Shown: positions 26,627-36,000 of the stretch, in pieces
Position numbering within the stretch: the stretch's first letter is position 1
How the letters are laid out: each line of letters opens with the position of its first letter
From: Streptococcus pseudopneumoniae ATCC BAA-960 = CCUG 49455
GTDB taxonomy: Bacteria > Bacillota > Bacilli > Lactobacillales > Streptococcaceae
Assembly: GCF_002087075.1 (NCBI RefSeq)
Contig: NZ_MWSM01000057.1
Location: 1 to 43,458 of the forward strand
DNA length: 43,458 bases
Reading direction: 5' to 3'
Position numbers and translations under genes: made by a program
The notes under the pieces: model-generated
Told to the model about the DNA's origin: nothing
Database searches by the model: none
Seen by the model: only the letters and a program-made list of their open reading frames with translations

Positions 26627-27931
26627 TCACTTGAATCTGAGGCCTTTTGGAAAATAATTTTTCAAAACATTTCCAGTAACCTTTGCAAAGCCCAAGCCAT
26701 TGCCTTTAACCAAAACTTGGTACCAACCATTTGGCAGACTTTCTGCCAGCTGAACAGTTTCTCCAGCCACATACTTGACAAACGCTTCTTGGCCAATTTC
26801 AACCGATTGTTCGACCTGACTCGGTTTCAAGGCTAGACCAAGAGCAAAACTGGGCTCAAAGCGTTTCTTCTTAAAAGTGCCCAGATGTAGTCCATTGCGA
26901 GCAATCTTGAGCTTACCTAAATCTGGCAAGAGTTCTGGTAAGAGATAGAGTTGGTCCCCAAAAGTCTGCAAGATTCCCGGTAGATTGACCTTCAAATGGT
27001 TTTGGGCAAATTCTTGCCACAAGGCAACTTGTTCTCGACCAAGATTGCTCTTACTTGCCTTACATTTAGGAGTTGGATTGTTACCCTTAAACTGTAGATG
27101 GGCTACAAACTGACCCTCTCCCTTAAACTGATGAGGGTACATCCGAGCCGTTTCTGGCAGGTCAATACCAGCTACCATTCCATTGATATGCTCTACTGGC
27201 AACAAATCAAAATCATACTCTTCCAGCAACCACTTAACAATCTCTTCGTTTTCCTCGGGTGCCCAGGTACAGGTTGAATAAACCAGACGACCACCTTCAG
27301 CTAGCATGGTTACTGCATCTGCTAAAATTTCTCTTTGCAAGCTAGCACATTGACTCGGATACTCTAAGCTCCAATAGTTCATAGCATCTGGTTGCTTACG
27401 AAACATTCCTTCACCAGAGCAAGGGGCATCAAGGACAATGAGGTCAAAATAGCCTTTAAAGACCTTGGCCAAGCGGTCAGCAGATTCATTGGTCACCACA
27501 ACATTTGTCGCTCCAAAGCGCTCCATGTTTTCTACTAAAATCTTAGCCCGTTTGCTTGAAATTTCATTGGAGACGAGAAGGCCCTCTCCAGCTAGATAGG
27601 CTGCTAGTTGAGTTGATTTACCTCCCGGTGCAGCTGCCAAGTCCAAGACCTTCATACCAGGACTGGGCTGGGCTACCTGAGCAACCATCTGAGCAGCAGG
27701 TTCTTGCGAATAAACTAAACCAGTAGCATGCTCAGGCGATTTCCCTGAAACCTTCCCATAATGTCCCCAAGGAGTTTGAGGAATGGTATCAGAAAAGGAA
27801 AGTTGCGCTTCTTTTAAAGGATTGACCCGAAAGGCCGAAACCGCTTCCTCCTCAAAAGAGGCAAGAAAATCTCTTGCCTCATCTCCTAGTATCTCTTCAT
27901 ATTTTTCAACAAATCCTTCTGGAAATTGCAT
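26627..27931 (-). CDS. rsmF: 16S rRNA m5C methyltransferase, RsmF/NOL1-NOP2-Sun family
   Basis: This 434-residue enzyme methylates cytosine in 16S rRNA using SAM. SAM-binding VLDLAAAPGGKSTQLA; two catalytic cysteines in DAPCSGEGMFRK and YSTCTWAPEENE. A C-terminal PUA-like or FAU-type domain (about 290-434) is present, as in the YebU/RsmF branch. The ATG follows the IMPase stop immediately (TAA then ATG), so the two are coupled. It is the last gene of spx-UPF0223-IMPase-rsmF. The E. coli RsmF target is C1407; the streptococcal target is inferred only. Confidence 0.9.
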   Translation of the reverse strand: MQFPEGFVEKYEEILGDEARDFLASFEEEAVSAFRVNPLKEAQLSFSDTIPQTPWGHYGKVSGKSPEHATGLVYSQEPAAQMVAQVAQPSPGMKVLDLAAAPGGKSTQLAAYLAGEGLLVSNEISSKRAKILVENMERFGATNVVVTNESADRLAKVFKGYFDLIVLDAPCSGEGMFRKQPDAMNYWSLEYPSQCASLQREILADAVTMLAEGGRLVYSTCTWAPEENEEIVKWLLEEYDFDLLPVEHINGMVAGIDLPETARMYPHQFKGEGQFVAHLQFKGNNPTPKCKASKSNLGREQVALWQEFAQNHLKVNLPGILQTFGDQLYLLPELLPDLGKLKIARNGLHLGTFKKKRFEPSFALGLALKPSQVEQSVEIGQEAFVKYVAGETVQLAESLPNGWYQVLVKGNGLGFAKVTGNVLKNYFPKGLRFK

Positions 27932-28705
27932 TTAAGTTCTTTTCCTTTCGTAAATATAGGACTGAATTTCCTCCTGCATCTCAAGAGGTAGCATCATGAC
28001 CGGTTGTCTGGTTTGAAAATCAAGCGGTTGACCAGATAGGGTCACCACCCGATAGCCCAGACTTTCCCCTAAAATACTAGCCGCAGCATAATCCCATGGT
28101 TGCAGATAAGTGACATAGGTCAACAAACGCCCTGACAAAATCTTGGCAAAACTAATGGCCGCACTCCCATAGACACGAACACCGAGGACGGCTCGACTCA
28201 AATCAGCTAGTCCCCATTCATTGGTTTCTAGCATACCACTATTTCCTGCAATGAGAAAATCTCCAAGTGGTTTTGGTTTAAAGGGAGCTAGGGGCTTATT
28301 ATTTCGACAAACTGGAAAGACCCCACCACCGTGGTAACAATCCCCTTTGACCACATCATAAATTAGGCCAAACTGTCCCTGACCATTTTCAAAATAAGCC
28401 ATCATAACAGCAAAATCTTCCTGCTGGGCTACAAAATTATTGGTCCCATCAATGGGATCAATGACCCAAACCTTGCCCTCTTGAACTGAAGCTCGCAGAC
28501 ACCCTTCTTCAGCACAAATCTTATCCTCAGGATAACGGGACAAAATCTCACCAACCAAGAGTTCCTGAACTTCCTTGTCCAGTCTGGTCACCAAATCTGT
28601 TGGAGAGGACTTGGTCTCAACACGCAAGTCTTCCTGCATGTGGTCAAGGATGTACTGACCCGCTTTCTTAATTAGCTCTTTAGCAAATTCAAATTTACTT
28701 TCCAA
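27932..28705 (-). CDS. Inositol monophosphatase family protein
   Basis: This is a 257-residue Mg-dependent sugar-phosphate phosphatase. Motifs: EEG and [12 protein letters not shown] (metal site), and [14 protein letters not shown] (second metal motif). I start it at a TTG (28705), with AAGGAAAG six to eight bases upstream and an 11-base overlap with the UPF0223 gene; the frame is open 39 codons further upstream, but that part copies the other gene in a different frame. The natural substrate is unknown in streptococci (inositol-1-P, NADP or PAP are used by relatives). Confidence 0.88.
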   Translation of the reverse strand: MESKFEFAKELIKKAGQYILDHMQEDLRVETKSSPTDLVTRLDKEVQELLVGEILSRYPEDKICAEEGCLRASVQEGKVWVIDPIDGTNNFVAQQEDFAVMMAYFENGQGQFGLIYDVVKGDCYHGGGVFPVCRNNKPLAPFKPKPLGDFLIAGNSGMLETNEWGLADLSRAVLGVRVYGSAAISFAKILSGRLLTYVTYLQPWDYAAASILGESLGYRVVTLSGQPLDFQTRQPVMMLPLEMQEEIQSYIYERKRT

Positions 28706-28973
28706 GAGAAATCTTTCCTTCCCCTTTTTCCTTAGCCGCCTGAACTGCTCGGTAAAGCGAATAGCCACTGACTGTTTCAAATTCTCGTCCCAAACGTTTT
28801 TCTTCACTCTTTCTTGGCACAACCGCCTTGAATCGCTTATAGGAGTCCAGTAACTTTTTAGCCTCTACCTTGCCTTCATAGGCAGCTTCAACATCATTAA
28901 AAAAAGAAAGCACTGAAGCAAGTTCTTCAGTGCTCCACGACAAATCTAGTGGGTAACTATACTGTTTGTTCAT
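28695..28973 (-). CDS. UPF0223 family protein
   Basis: This 92-residue helical protein, [20 protein letters not shown] onward, ends GEGKISLGK and matches the UPF0223 (YktA-type) family in length and in the central [19 protein letters not shown]. Function unknown. Its ATG overlaps the spx stop (TAATG) and its end overlaps the IMPase start. The position between spx and an IMPase gene is conserved in streptococci as I recall. Confidence 0.85.
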   Translation of the reverse strand: MNKQYSYPLDLSWSTEELASVLSFFNDVEAAYEGKVEAKKLLDSYKRFKAVVPRKSEEKRLGREFETVSGYSLYRAVQAAKEKGEGKISLGK

Positions 28974-29374
28974 TAACTAATACCAGCTCTCATTCTTGCT
29001 TCTTTTAGTTCTTGCTTACGGTAACTACGAGGGAGAAAAGCACGAATCTCATCTTCATTAAAACCGATTTGCATGCGCTTGGCATCAATAATAATTGGAC
29101 GACGCAAAAGACTAGGATACTGCTCAATCAAATGAAGCAATTCCGATACCGAAATACTCTCTACATCAATATTCAATTTTTGAAAAATTTTTGAACGAGT
29201 TGAAATGATGTCATCAGTACCATTTTCGGTCAAGGAAAGGATGTGTTGCAATTCTTTTCTTGTTAAAGGACTGGTCATAATATTGTGTTCCACAAAGGGA
29301 ACCTTATGTTTTTCTAACCAGGCCTTAGCCTTACGACATGATGTACAGCTCGGTGATAGAAATAGTGTAATCAT
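28973..29374 (-). CDS. spx: Spx-family redox regulator
   Basis: This 133-residue ArsC/Spx-fold protein binds the RNA polymerase alpha subunit and retunes transcription under thiol stress. The redox switch CxxC is present near the N-terminus ([15 protein letters not shown], Cys 10 and 13), and the conserved [21 protein letters not shown] is intact. Streptococci carry two Spx paralogues; I cannot say from sequence alone which is here. It is first of a four-gene overlapping operon; a TATAAT lies about 35 bases upstream. Confidence 0.92.
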   Translation of the reverse strand: MITLFLSPSCTSCRKAKAWLEKHKVPFVEHNIMTSPLTRKELQHILSLTENGTDDIISTRSKIFQKLNIDVESISVSELLHLIEQYPSLLRRPIIIDAKRMQIGFNEDEIRAFLPRSYRKQELKEARMRAGIS

Positions 29375-29449
29375 GCTTTTCTCTTCTTATCTATACTTTG
29401 CTACTTCTATTATACAAAAAAATAAAGCGCTTGACTAGAGATTTTTAGA

Positions 29450-29482
29450 AAAAAAGCCTATTTTTTCAAGAAAAATAGACTG
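29450..29482 (-). terminator. Terminator of the hemW operon
   Basis: On the minus strand GTCTATTTTT and AAAAATAGGC pair (one G-U) around CTTGA, followed by TTTTTTT. It lies about 105 bases after the TIGR01906 gene. Confidence 0.75.
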
Positions 29483-29584
29483 TTCGCGAACGATTGCCTT
29501 TGTTTGAATTTGATTAATTCCTTCTTAACCATGGTTTCAAACAATATGCATTTTTATATACGTAAATTAAAAACAGCTTTCATT

Positions 29585-30202
29585 TCACTTCCTACGACTT
29601 TTCAGATAAAGATAGCCAAAGAAGCTTTCATATAGGGCAAAAAAGAGGAGGAAGGCATGAAGGAAGAAGGTCTCTGGCAAAATCAGAATCACTGGATCCT
29701 TGGCTGGGTCAAAAAGCCAGGTATCATCTCCCACAAAGAGAATTTGATGGAAAAGAGTAAAGAATTGGTCAAAACCAATCAAAACTCCCCCAAGACCAAT
29801 CAGCAAAGGAAAAACCACTAGGGTCAGGAGCCCTTTACTAAATAAAGATAAAAAGCCCTTTTTTACAATCTTATTGACAAAGAAATAGAAACTTGGAAGT
29901 GTCACTAGAGCTACTAGCTGAACCAAGTGAAAGAGGTTCTTGACCACCTCAAAGTGGTGCAGACCAGCTGCTGACGAACGAAAATCTGGCATCTCTAGGA
30001 CCTGACTAAAAGGATTGGTCAGGTAATTCATCAAGATATGAAAGTTGTACTGAATGGTTTCTGGTTTTAGATAAACTCGATCCGTTAAGTTCAACCACTT
30101 GATTTCCAGCGGATAAAAAATCCAAGCCAGATAAATGGTCAGAAGGATAAAAAGAGAGAGGAGAAAGAGCATAGAGCTCCAAAAGGTTAATTTAGTTTTC
30201 AT
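29585..30202 (-). CDS. TIGR01906-family integral membrane protein
   Basis: This 205-residue protein has four to five hydrophobic helices. The family marks are an outer loop between helices 1 and 2 with [14 protein letters not shown] and [19 protein letters not shown] start it at 30202 (MKTKLTFW), with GGAG upstream and an 11-base overlap with the HAD phosphatase. The function is unknown. It closes the four-gene operon hemW-thioesterase-HAD-TIGR01906. Confidence 0.85.
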   Translation of the reverse strand: MKTKLTFWSSMLFLLSLFILLTIYLAWIFYPLEIKWLNLTDRVYLKPETIQYNFHILMNYLTNPFSQVLEMPDFRSSAAGLHHFEVVKNLFHLVQLVALVTLPSFYFFVNKIVKKGFLSLFSKGLLTLVVFPLLIGLGGVLIGFDQFFTLFHQILFVGDDTWLFDPAKDPVILILPETFFLHAFLLFFALYESFFGYLYLKSRRK

Positions 30203-30965
30203 CAAAGTTCCACTCCGCAAGGCTAGAAACCACATGAGTCGGTGCGATTGGCAGGTCTGCTACTTCTTCTGCCTTGGTAAAACCTGTCGTCACCAAGAGC
30301 GTTGGAATGCCATTGTCAATCCCAGCCCGAATATCAGTCAGATAATTGTCCCCAACCATGATCAACTCTTCACGTTCCAAACCTAAGTGCTCAACCGCCT
30401 TGTCCATAATGATGGCATTTGGTTTTCCAATATAAACAGGCTTCACTCGTGTTGCTACTTCAAGCAGGGTAATCAGTGAACCAGCACCAGGCAAAAGACC
30501 GCGCTCTGTCGGGATATTGAGGTCAGGATTGGTTCCGATAAAATGAGCTCCCTTTTGGATAGCTAGAGTTGCTGTGGCAAATTTTTCATAGTCGACTTGC
30601 CAGTCCAGACCTACTACCACATAGGCAGGATTTTCCTTGTCTTCCACATAGCCAGCCGCCTTGATGGCTTCCTTGAGCCCTGATTCTCCGATAACATAGA
30701 CAGTCTTTTCCAGTCCCAAGTCATTCATATAGTCGATAGTTGCCAAAGTCGCTGTGTAGACAGTCGATAGAGGCGTATCGATATTAAAATTCTGAGCCAA
30801 CATTTCTTGAACACTCTCAGGAGTACGGGTTGTATTGTTGGTCACAAAGAGATAGGGGATGTCTCGCTTTTGCAATTCATGGACAAAAGCCTCTCCTGCT
30901 GGGATTCTGTCTTTGCCCTTATAAATGGTTCCGTCTAAATCAATTAAATAGCCTTTATATTTCAT
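30192..30965 (-). CDS. HAD-superfamily phosphatase, NagD/YutF type
   Basis: This is a 257-residue phosphatase with all HAD motifs: DLDGTIYKG (I), FVTNNTTR (II), [11 protein letters not shown] (III) and [12 protein letters not shown] (IV), plus the C2 cap. Relatives remove phosphate from nucleotides or sugar phosphates; the true substrate is unknown. It lies ten bases after the thioesterase and overlaps the next gene. Confidence 0.92.
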   Translation of the reverse strand: MKYKGYLIDLDGTIYKGKDRIPAGEAFVHELQKRDIPYLFVTNNTTRTPESVQEMLAQNFNIDTPLSTVYTATLATIDYMNDLGLEKTVYVIGESGLKEAIKAAGYVEDKENPAYVVVGLDWQVDYEKFATATLAIQKGAHFIGTNPDLNIPTERGLLPGAGSLITLLEVATRVKPVYIGKPNAIIMDKAVEHLGLEREELIMVGDNYLTDIRAGIDNGIPTLLVTTGFTKAEEVADLPIAPTHVVSSLAEWNFDEN

Positions 30966-30975
30966 CTATTTCTCC

Positions 30976-31716
30976 CTAAGCCTTTTTTATTTCTTGCCAA
31001 GTAATAATAGCCTGTGCATTGGTAGCCCCGTCGCTTGTAATTTCATGCTTGCTTTCCAGTCCAGTCCGTTCAACAGACGATATGATTACCCCACCTGGTC
31101 GAACTTCCTTGACATACTTGAGGTTGATTTTCTTGGGAATATAGTGGGTCAAAAAATCCGCTCCCATGACCTCAAAAATCCAGTCCAAGTATTTACTGTT
31201 ATTGACATGACCATTCATATCCAAGTCGTAAAAACGAACATGGTAATCCTTGCTGATCGGCTTTTCCAAGGACTCATACTTCGGTCCACGGATAAGTTTT
31301 TTATCAAAATCAGACTGGTAAGGAGCCACAATCTCAGGTTCAACAGCATGGACTTTTCGACTGTCGCGGTCCATGAGAACAAAAGTCGCCATCATGTGGA
31401 TGAGTTCCTGACCTGCTTCATCATAAATGGTAAAGCGACGGTAGCAAAAGAGCCGATTGTAGCTCAAAGCTTCCGTTTCGATGGTGATTTCTTCCCCAAA
31501 ACGAGGCAAACGAACCACCTCAATATCGTATTCTGTGATAATCCAGACCAGATTATGATCTTCTAAAATGGCCTTATCACTAACTCCCAGTTCAATCGAC
31601 TGCATCCCTGAAACTTGTAGGGACAGCAAAATCACATCTGGAAGTTTGATATGACCGTTCATGTCAGCCATATCAAAAGGAATTTTCATGTTCATTTGAT
31701 AAGTTAAGCCCATCAT
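30976..31716 (-). CDS. Acyl-ACP thioesterase
   Basis: This is a 246-residue double hot-dog protein. The two halves each carry an NGH motif (MADMNGHIKLP near residue 20, YDLDMNGHVNNSKYLDW near 165), typical of FatA-type thioesterases that hydrolyse acyl-ACP and set free fatty acids or acyl chain length. Two adjacent ATG codons (31716 and 31713) follow GGAG; the second has better spacing. The gene starts one base after the hemW stop, so it is coupled. Confidence 0.88.
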   Translation of the reverse strand: MMGLTYQMNMKIPFDMADMNGHIKLPDVILLSLQVSGMQSIELGVSDKAILEDHNLVWIITEYDIEVVRLPRFGEEITIETEALSYNRLFCYRRFTIYDEAGQELIHMMATFVLMDRDSRKVHAVEPEIVAPYQSDFDKKLIRGPKYESLEKPISKDYHVRFYDLDMNGHVNNSKYLDWIFEVMGADFLTHYIPKKINLKYVKEVRPGGVIISSVERTGLESKHEITSDGATNAQAIITWQEIKKA

Positions 31717-31717
31717 C

Positions 31718-32848
31718 CTACTCCAAAATAAATCGTTCTGCTACGGTGTCTCCTAAGAAGAGACCTCTTTTTGTCATGCGAACTCGGTCACCGTCTATTT
31801 GCATGAGACCCTGTTGAACCAAGTCTCTGACAATTTCTCCATAAAGTCCATCAAAAGACCGTCCAAATTTTTCCTCAAATCGCGCCATGGAGACTCCTGA
31901 TTTCTTGCGGAGTCCCAGGAACATTTCTTCTTCCATTTGCTCTTTTTGACTCAGGTACTCCTCTGTGATACGAGCATTGCCTTCCTCAACCGCATTAAGA
32001 TAATGGCGAATGGGACCATGATTTTTATATCGAATACCATTGACATAACCAGATGCTCCAGCACCGATGCCATAGTATTCAGCATTGTCCCAGTACATAA
32101 GATTGTGGCGACTTTCAAAACCAGGTTTGGAGAAATTAGAAATCTCATAATGCTCAAAGCCTGCTCGCTCAAGCTCAGTGATGATGTACTCAAACATCTC
32201 CGCTTCCAGTTCCTCCTTAGGCAGAGGCAATTTCCCTCGTCGCATACGGTTCATAAAGACCGTATGATTTTCCAAAATCAAGCTATACAAACTCATGTGG
32301 GGAATATCCAGTCCAATGGCCTTAGCCACATTTTCCTGGACCTGCTCCATGGTCTGACCAGGCAGCGCATAAATCAAATCAATGGAGATGTTGTCAAAAC
32401 CAGCCAATTTCAGGCGGTCGATATTTTCATAAATATCCTTCTCCAAATGACTGCGCCCAATCTTTTTCAGCATCTTGTCGTCAAAGGTCTGCACGCCTAG
32501 CGAAACACGATTGACAGCCGAGTTTTTCAAAACAGCAATCTTATCCGCTTCCAAGTCGCCTGGATTGGCTTCAATGGTCAACTCTTCCAAGGCAGACAAG
32601 TCCAAGTTTTTAGTCAAGCCCTTCAATAACACCTCCAGTTGCGGAGCTGACAAGGCTGTTGGTGTCCCACCACCAATGTAGAGGGTCCGCAACTTTTGAA
32701 TATCATAAGAACGAAACTCTTCTAACAGATGCTCTAAATAACTGTCGACTGGCTGATTCTTAATAAAAACTTTTGAAAAATCACAATAATAACAAATCTG
32801 GGTACAAAATGGGATGTGCACATAGGCTGACGTTGGTTTTTTCTGCAT
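31718..32848 (-). CDS. hemW: HemW-type radical SAM protein (formerly coproporphyrinogen oxidase-like)
   Basis: This is a 376-residue radical SAM protein with CTQICYYCDF (CxxxCxxC) binding the iron-sulfur cluster, the GGGTPTAL motif and the HemN_C tail. HemW proteins are heme chaperones and not true oxidases; in heme-poor streptococci the role is unclear. I start at 32848 (MQKKPTSAYVHIPF); the frame is open 17 codons further, but those run through the promoter. No ribosome site precedes the ATG and a TATAAT ends seven bases before it, so the mRNA is probably leaderless. Confidence 0.92.
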   Translation of the reverse strand: MQKKPTSAYVHIPFCTQICYYCDFSKVFIKNQPVDSYLEHLLEEFRSYDIQKLRTLYIGGGTPTALSAPQLEVLLKGLTKNLDLSALEELTIEANPGDLEADKIAVLKNSAVNRVSLGVQTFDDKMLKKIGRSHLEKDIYENIDRLKLAGFDNISIDLIYALPGQTMEQVQENVAKAIGLDIPHMSLYSLILENHTVFMNRMRRGKLPLPKEELEAEMFEYIITELERAGFEHYEISNFSKPGFESRHNLMYWDNAEYYGIGAGASGYVNGIRYKNHGPIRHYLNAVEEGNARITEEYLSQKEQMEEEMFLGLRKKSGVSMARFEEKFGRSFDGLYGEIVRDLVQQGLMQIDGDRVRMTKRGLFLGDTVAERFILE

Positions 32849-32855
32849 AGTACTT

Positions 32856-32866
32856 ATTATACCACA
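32856..32866 (-). promoter_or_regulatory. Extended -10 promoter of hemW, abutting the start codon
   Basis: TGTGGTATAAT on the minus strand (TGn plus perfect TATAAT). Only AAGTACT separates the -10 from the ATG, so the expected start of transcription is at, or within a base or two of, the A of AUG. Confidence 0.75.
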
Positions 32867-32920
32867 AAAGCGAACAATACTTAGAATTCCCTTTAACAAA
32901 ATCCTAGCATTGTTCGCTTT
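32867..32920 (-). terminator. Inverted repeat downstream of the surface-protein gene, running into the hemW promoter
   Basis: AAAGCGAACAAT (32867-32878) pairs perfectly with ATTGTTCGCTTT (32909-32920) across a 30-base loop. On the minus strand TTTTG follows. It can end transcription from the surface-protein gene, and the stem directly abuts the hemW -10. Confidence 0.6.
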
Positions 32921-33023
32921 CTTTATCTAAACATTCTTTTTATTTTATGACGAACACGATTCCCAGAACCAATCTAGTTTGTCTTTACAATACAAAAGAA
33001 TGAATGTTCATTTGACTAAATTT

Positions 33024-36000
33024 TTAGTCTTCTTTTTTCTTTCCAAGAGCAAGTCCGAGACCGCCTAGCAGACCAAGAAGTTCTAGAGATGCAAGAGTCG
33101 CATTTGATTCTGTTCCTGTATTTGGCAATACATTTTGAGAATCATTTGATTTAGCTCCGTTATCACTATCACTAGCATCTGTAGTATCTTCATGATTTTC
33201 ATTCGGAGTAACTGCATCTGGAATTGGAGTTGTTGGTGCAGGTGTATCTTGATCAGAACCTCCATTAGTAGCAGGTGTGACTGGAGTTGCTGGAGTGACT
33301 TTACCTGGTGTTACCTTAGCTGGTGTTGTTATATTATTAGCAATGTGTTCTGTGATATGACCGTCCTTTGAGTCTACATCATAAGTGGTTGTAGTAACTG
33401 TTTTACCTTTAGCTCCTTCAATACGTTCATTAGGTGTGTCAACTTCTCGTTCACCATCTCTAACATATTCAACTTCAGGTTCAATCGGGGTTTCTACTAC
33501 TTTGTCCTTGGCTGCGACTTTGACGACTGTATTCGTTGGTTCTTTCGTTTTCCCATAAGTTAGCACGGTTGTTGGAGTTATCTTACCTGTTTTTGGATTA
33601 ACTTCATAGGTAGTGGTCTCAATCACATCACGACCTTCAGAATCTTTAGATTGTTCAACCTTAGTTTTAGCTCCTACTTTAACGATTGTCTTACCTGCTG
33701 GGGTGACGACTGGGGTGCCAACGTGTTCTGTGATATGACCGTCCTTTGAATCTACATCGTAAGTGGTTGTAGTAACTGTTTTACCTTTAGCTCCTTCAAT
33801 ACGTTCATTAGGTGTGTCAACTTCTCGTTCACCATCTCTAACATATTCAACTTCAGGTTCAATTGGTGTTTCTACTATTTTGTCCTTGGCTGCGACTTTG
33901 ACTATTGTTGCTGTTGGATTTACTACTACTGGTTTTCCTACTGTTTCTGTAATAGCGCCTGTAGTAGAATCAACACTATATGTTGTTGTGATAGTACTTG
34001 AACCTGCTTGGCCTGCTTCTTCCACATTTGGTTGATTTTTGTCGCGTGTATCATCTTTCACATATTTCTTAGGTGATGAGATTTCTGTTTTTTCTACTTT
34101 GTCCTTGGCTGCGACTTTGACGACTGTATTCGTTGGTTCTTTCGTACGAACTGGTTTACCTTCACTTGCTGTAATCTTTCCAGTATTAGTGTCCACAGTG
34201 TAAGTTGTTGTGATAGTGTCTTCACCATCTTCACCTTTAACAGTAGTTGGGACTGTACCTTTTTCTTTCGTATCATCTTTTTCGTAAACTACTGGAGATG
34301 GTACTACCATCTTCTCAATCGTTAGTTCTTTCCTTGTCCCGTAAGTAGTTACTATTGTAGAAGTTACCTTACCTGTTTTTGGATCAACTTCATAAGTTGT
34401 AGTGTTGATAACTTCACGACCTTGGTCATCCTTGCTACTCTCAACCTTAGTTTTAGCTCCAACCTTAACTATTGTTTTACCAGCTGGGGTGACCACTGGC
34501 TTACCAACCTGTTCTGTGACTGTTCCATTATTTGGATTAACGTCATACCTTGTAGTCGTTACAGATTTTCCTTTTGCTCCTTTTCTAGGCTTGTCTGGTG
34601 TACCAAAGTCACGAGTGTCATCTCTTTCATAAACCACTGTGGGCTCAATTGGCGTTTCTACTACTTGATCCTTAGCCGCGACTTTAACGATTGTTTCTGT
34701 TGGATTTACTATTACTGGATTTCCTTCATTTGGAGTAACTTCCCCATTGTCTGGATTTACTGTGTAAGTCGTGGTGGTTGTCTTACTTCCGTCTTTTCCT
34801 GGGACAGTAATATTGGCTTGGCCTTTTTCTCGACTAGCATCTTTTTCGTATTTTACTGGAGATGGGATTGTTTCTACGTCTACTTTATCCTTAGCTCCTA
34901 CTTTTACAACTCTAGCTATTGGTAGAGTTACGACTTCTGATCCCCCTTTTGTTGGAGTTAGGGCTCCATTTACTGGATTTACGCTATAGGTTGTGGTGAC
35001 TTTAGATTTTCCTGATCTCCCTAGAAATTGAACGGTATCAGTACCTTTTGGACTGTTTTCATCTTTTAAATAAACTGTTTTGGGTTCAACTGAATTATAC
35101 TCAACTATATCCTTCGCGCCACCTTTATTGACTACTTCTTCCTTCTTAGTCGAAGTAAGGCTGCCAGTTTTTGAGTTTACTGTGTAGCTTGTTGTCTTCT
35201 TAACAACGTCGTCTCCTTTTTTAATGTATTCTACTTCATCCTTGGCTGCGACTTTGACAACTGTTTCTATTGCCGGTTGCTTAACTACTGGTTGTCCTAC
35301 ATGTTCAATCAGATCTCCAGTGTTAGGATTTACACTATAAGTTGTTGTTACTGTACTAGTACCTGAAGTACCAGTTGTTGTTACATTAGCTTCACCTTTA
35401 GCTCTTGTGGCATCTTTTTCATAACGTACACTTGGCTCAAGTTGGGTAACGACAACTGTAGATTTGGCTCCATCTTTCTTAAACACTTCATCAATTGTAT
35501 TGTTAGTAATCTGTCCTGTATCGAGATCTTTCATACTCACAGTTATTGACTTAATGATGTCATCTCCGCGTTTACTATATACAACAGTTTCTCCAACTTT
35601 TTCTACAGATTTAACTGTTGCAATGTTTTTATCTTGATAACCTGTCCCATCTAAGGAAATTCGTTTCCCAGATATAAACTCTGATCGTCTATTAATCATA
35701 TCAGCTTCAAAATAAGAACGTGAACTGTGACCTCCACTGGTTCGTCCAACATTTATAACAACATCACTATCATTGCTGACGCCTTTTCTTATCGCCAAAT
35801 CATTATCAACAATATAATGAGTCATTTTACCAGACTTGGCTATTTTTTTGCTATCTAAACCTTTTTGCCAAAATTCACGACTGGAAAGCAAATTGGTCAC
35901 AACTTTTGGAGCATTAAAGGTTGTGCCTTTTTTTAATACATTATTATAAACGTTTCTATAAACCAACTGTTCTTTAGGAGACATGACTCTGCTGTCAGAA

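Noticed and set aside
29461..29580. Possible RUP-type repeat (TTCGCGAA palindrome near a terminator, TACGTAAATTAAAAA at the other end)
   Set aside because: The ends do not form convincing inverted repeats by eye; the left part is explained by the operon terminator.
30994..31566. 190-codon ORF antisense to the thioesterase
   Set aside because: Shadow of a well-supported coding frame.
31937..32500. 187-codon ORF antisense to hemW
   Set aside because: Shadow frame of a conserved gene; no ribosome site and no recognisable domain.
34422..34925. 167-codon ORF antisense to the surface-protein repeats
   Set aside because: Repeated Thr/Val codons on the real strand keep the opposite frame open; no start signals.
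33300..35600. Regularly spaced repeats resembling an array
   Set aside because: They are protein-coding G5-like repeats in one frame, too long and diverged for CRISPR.
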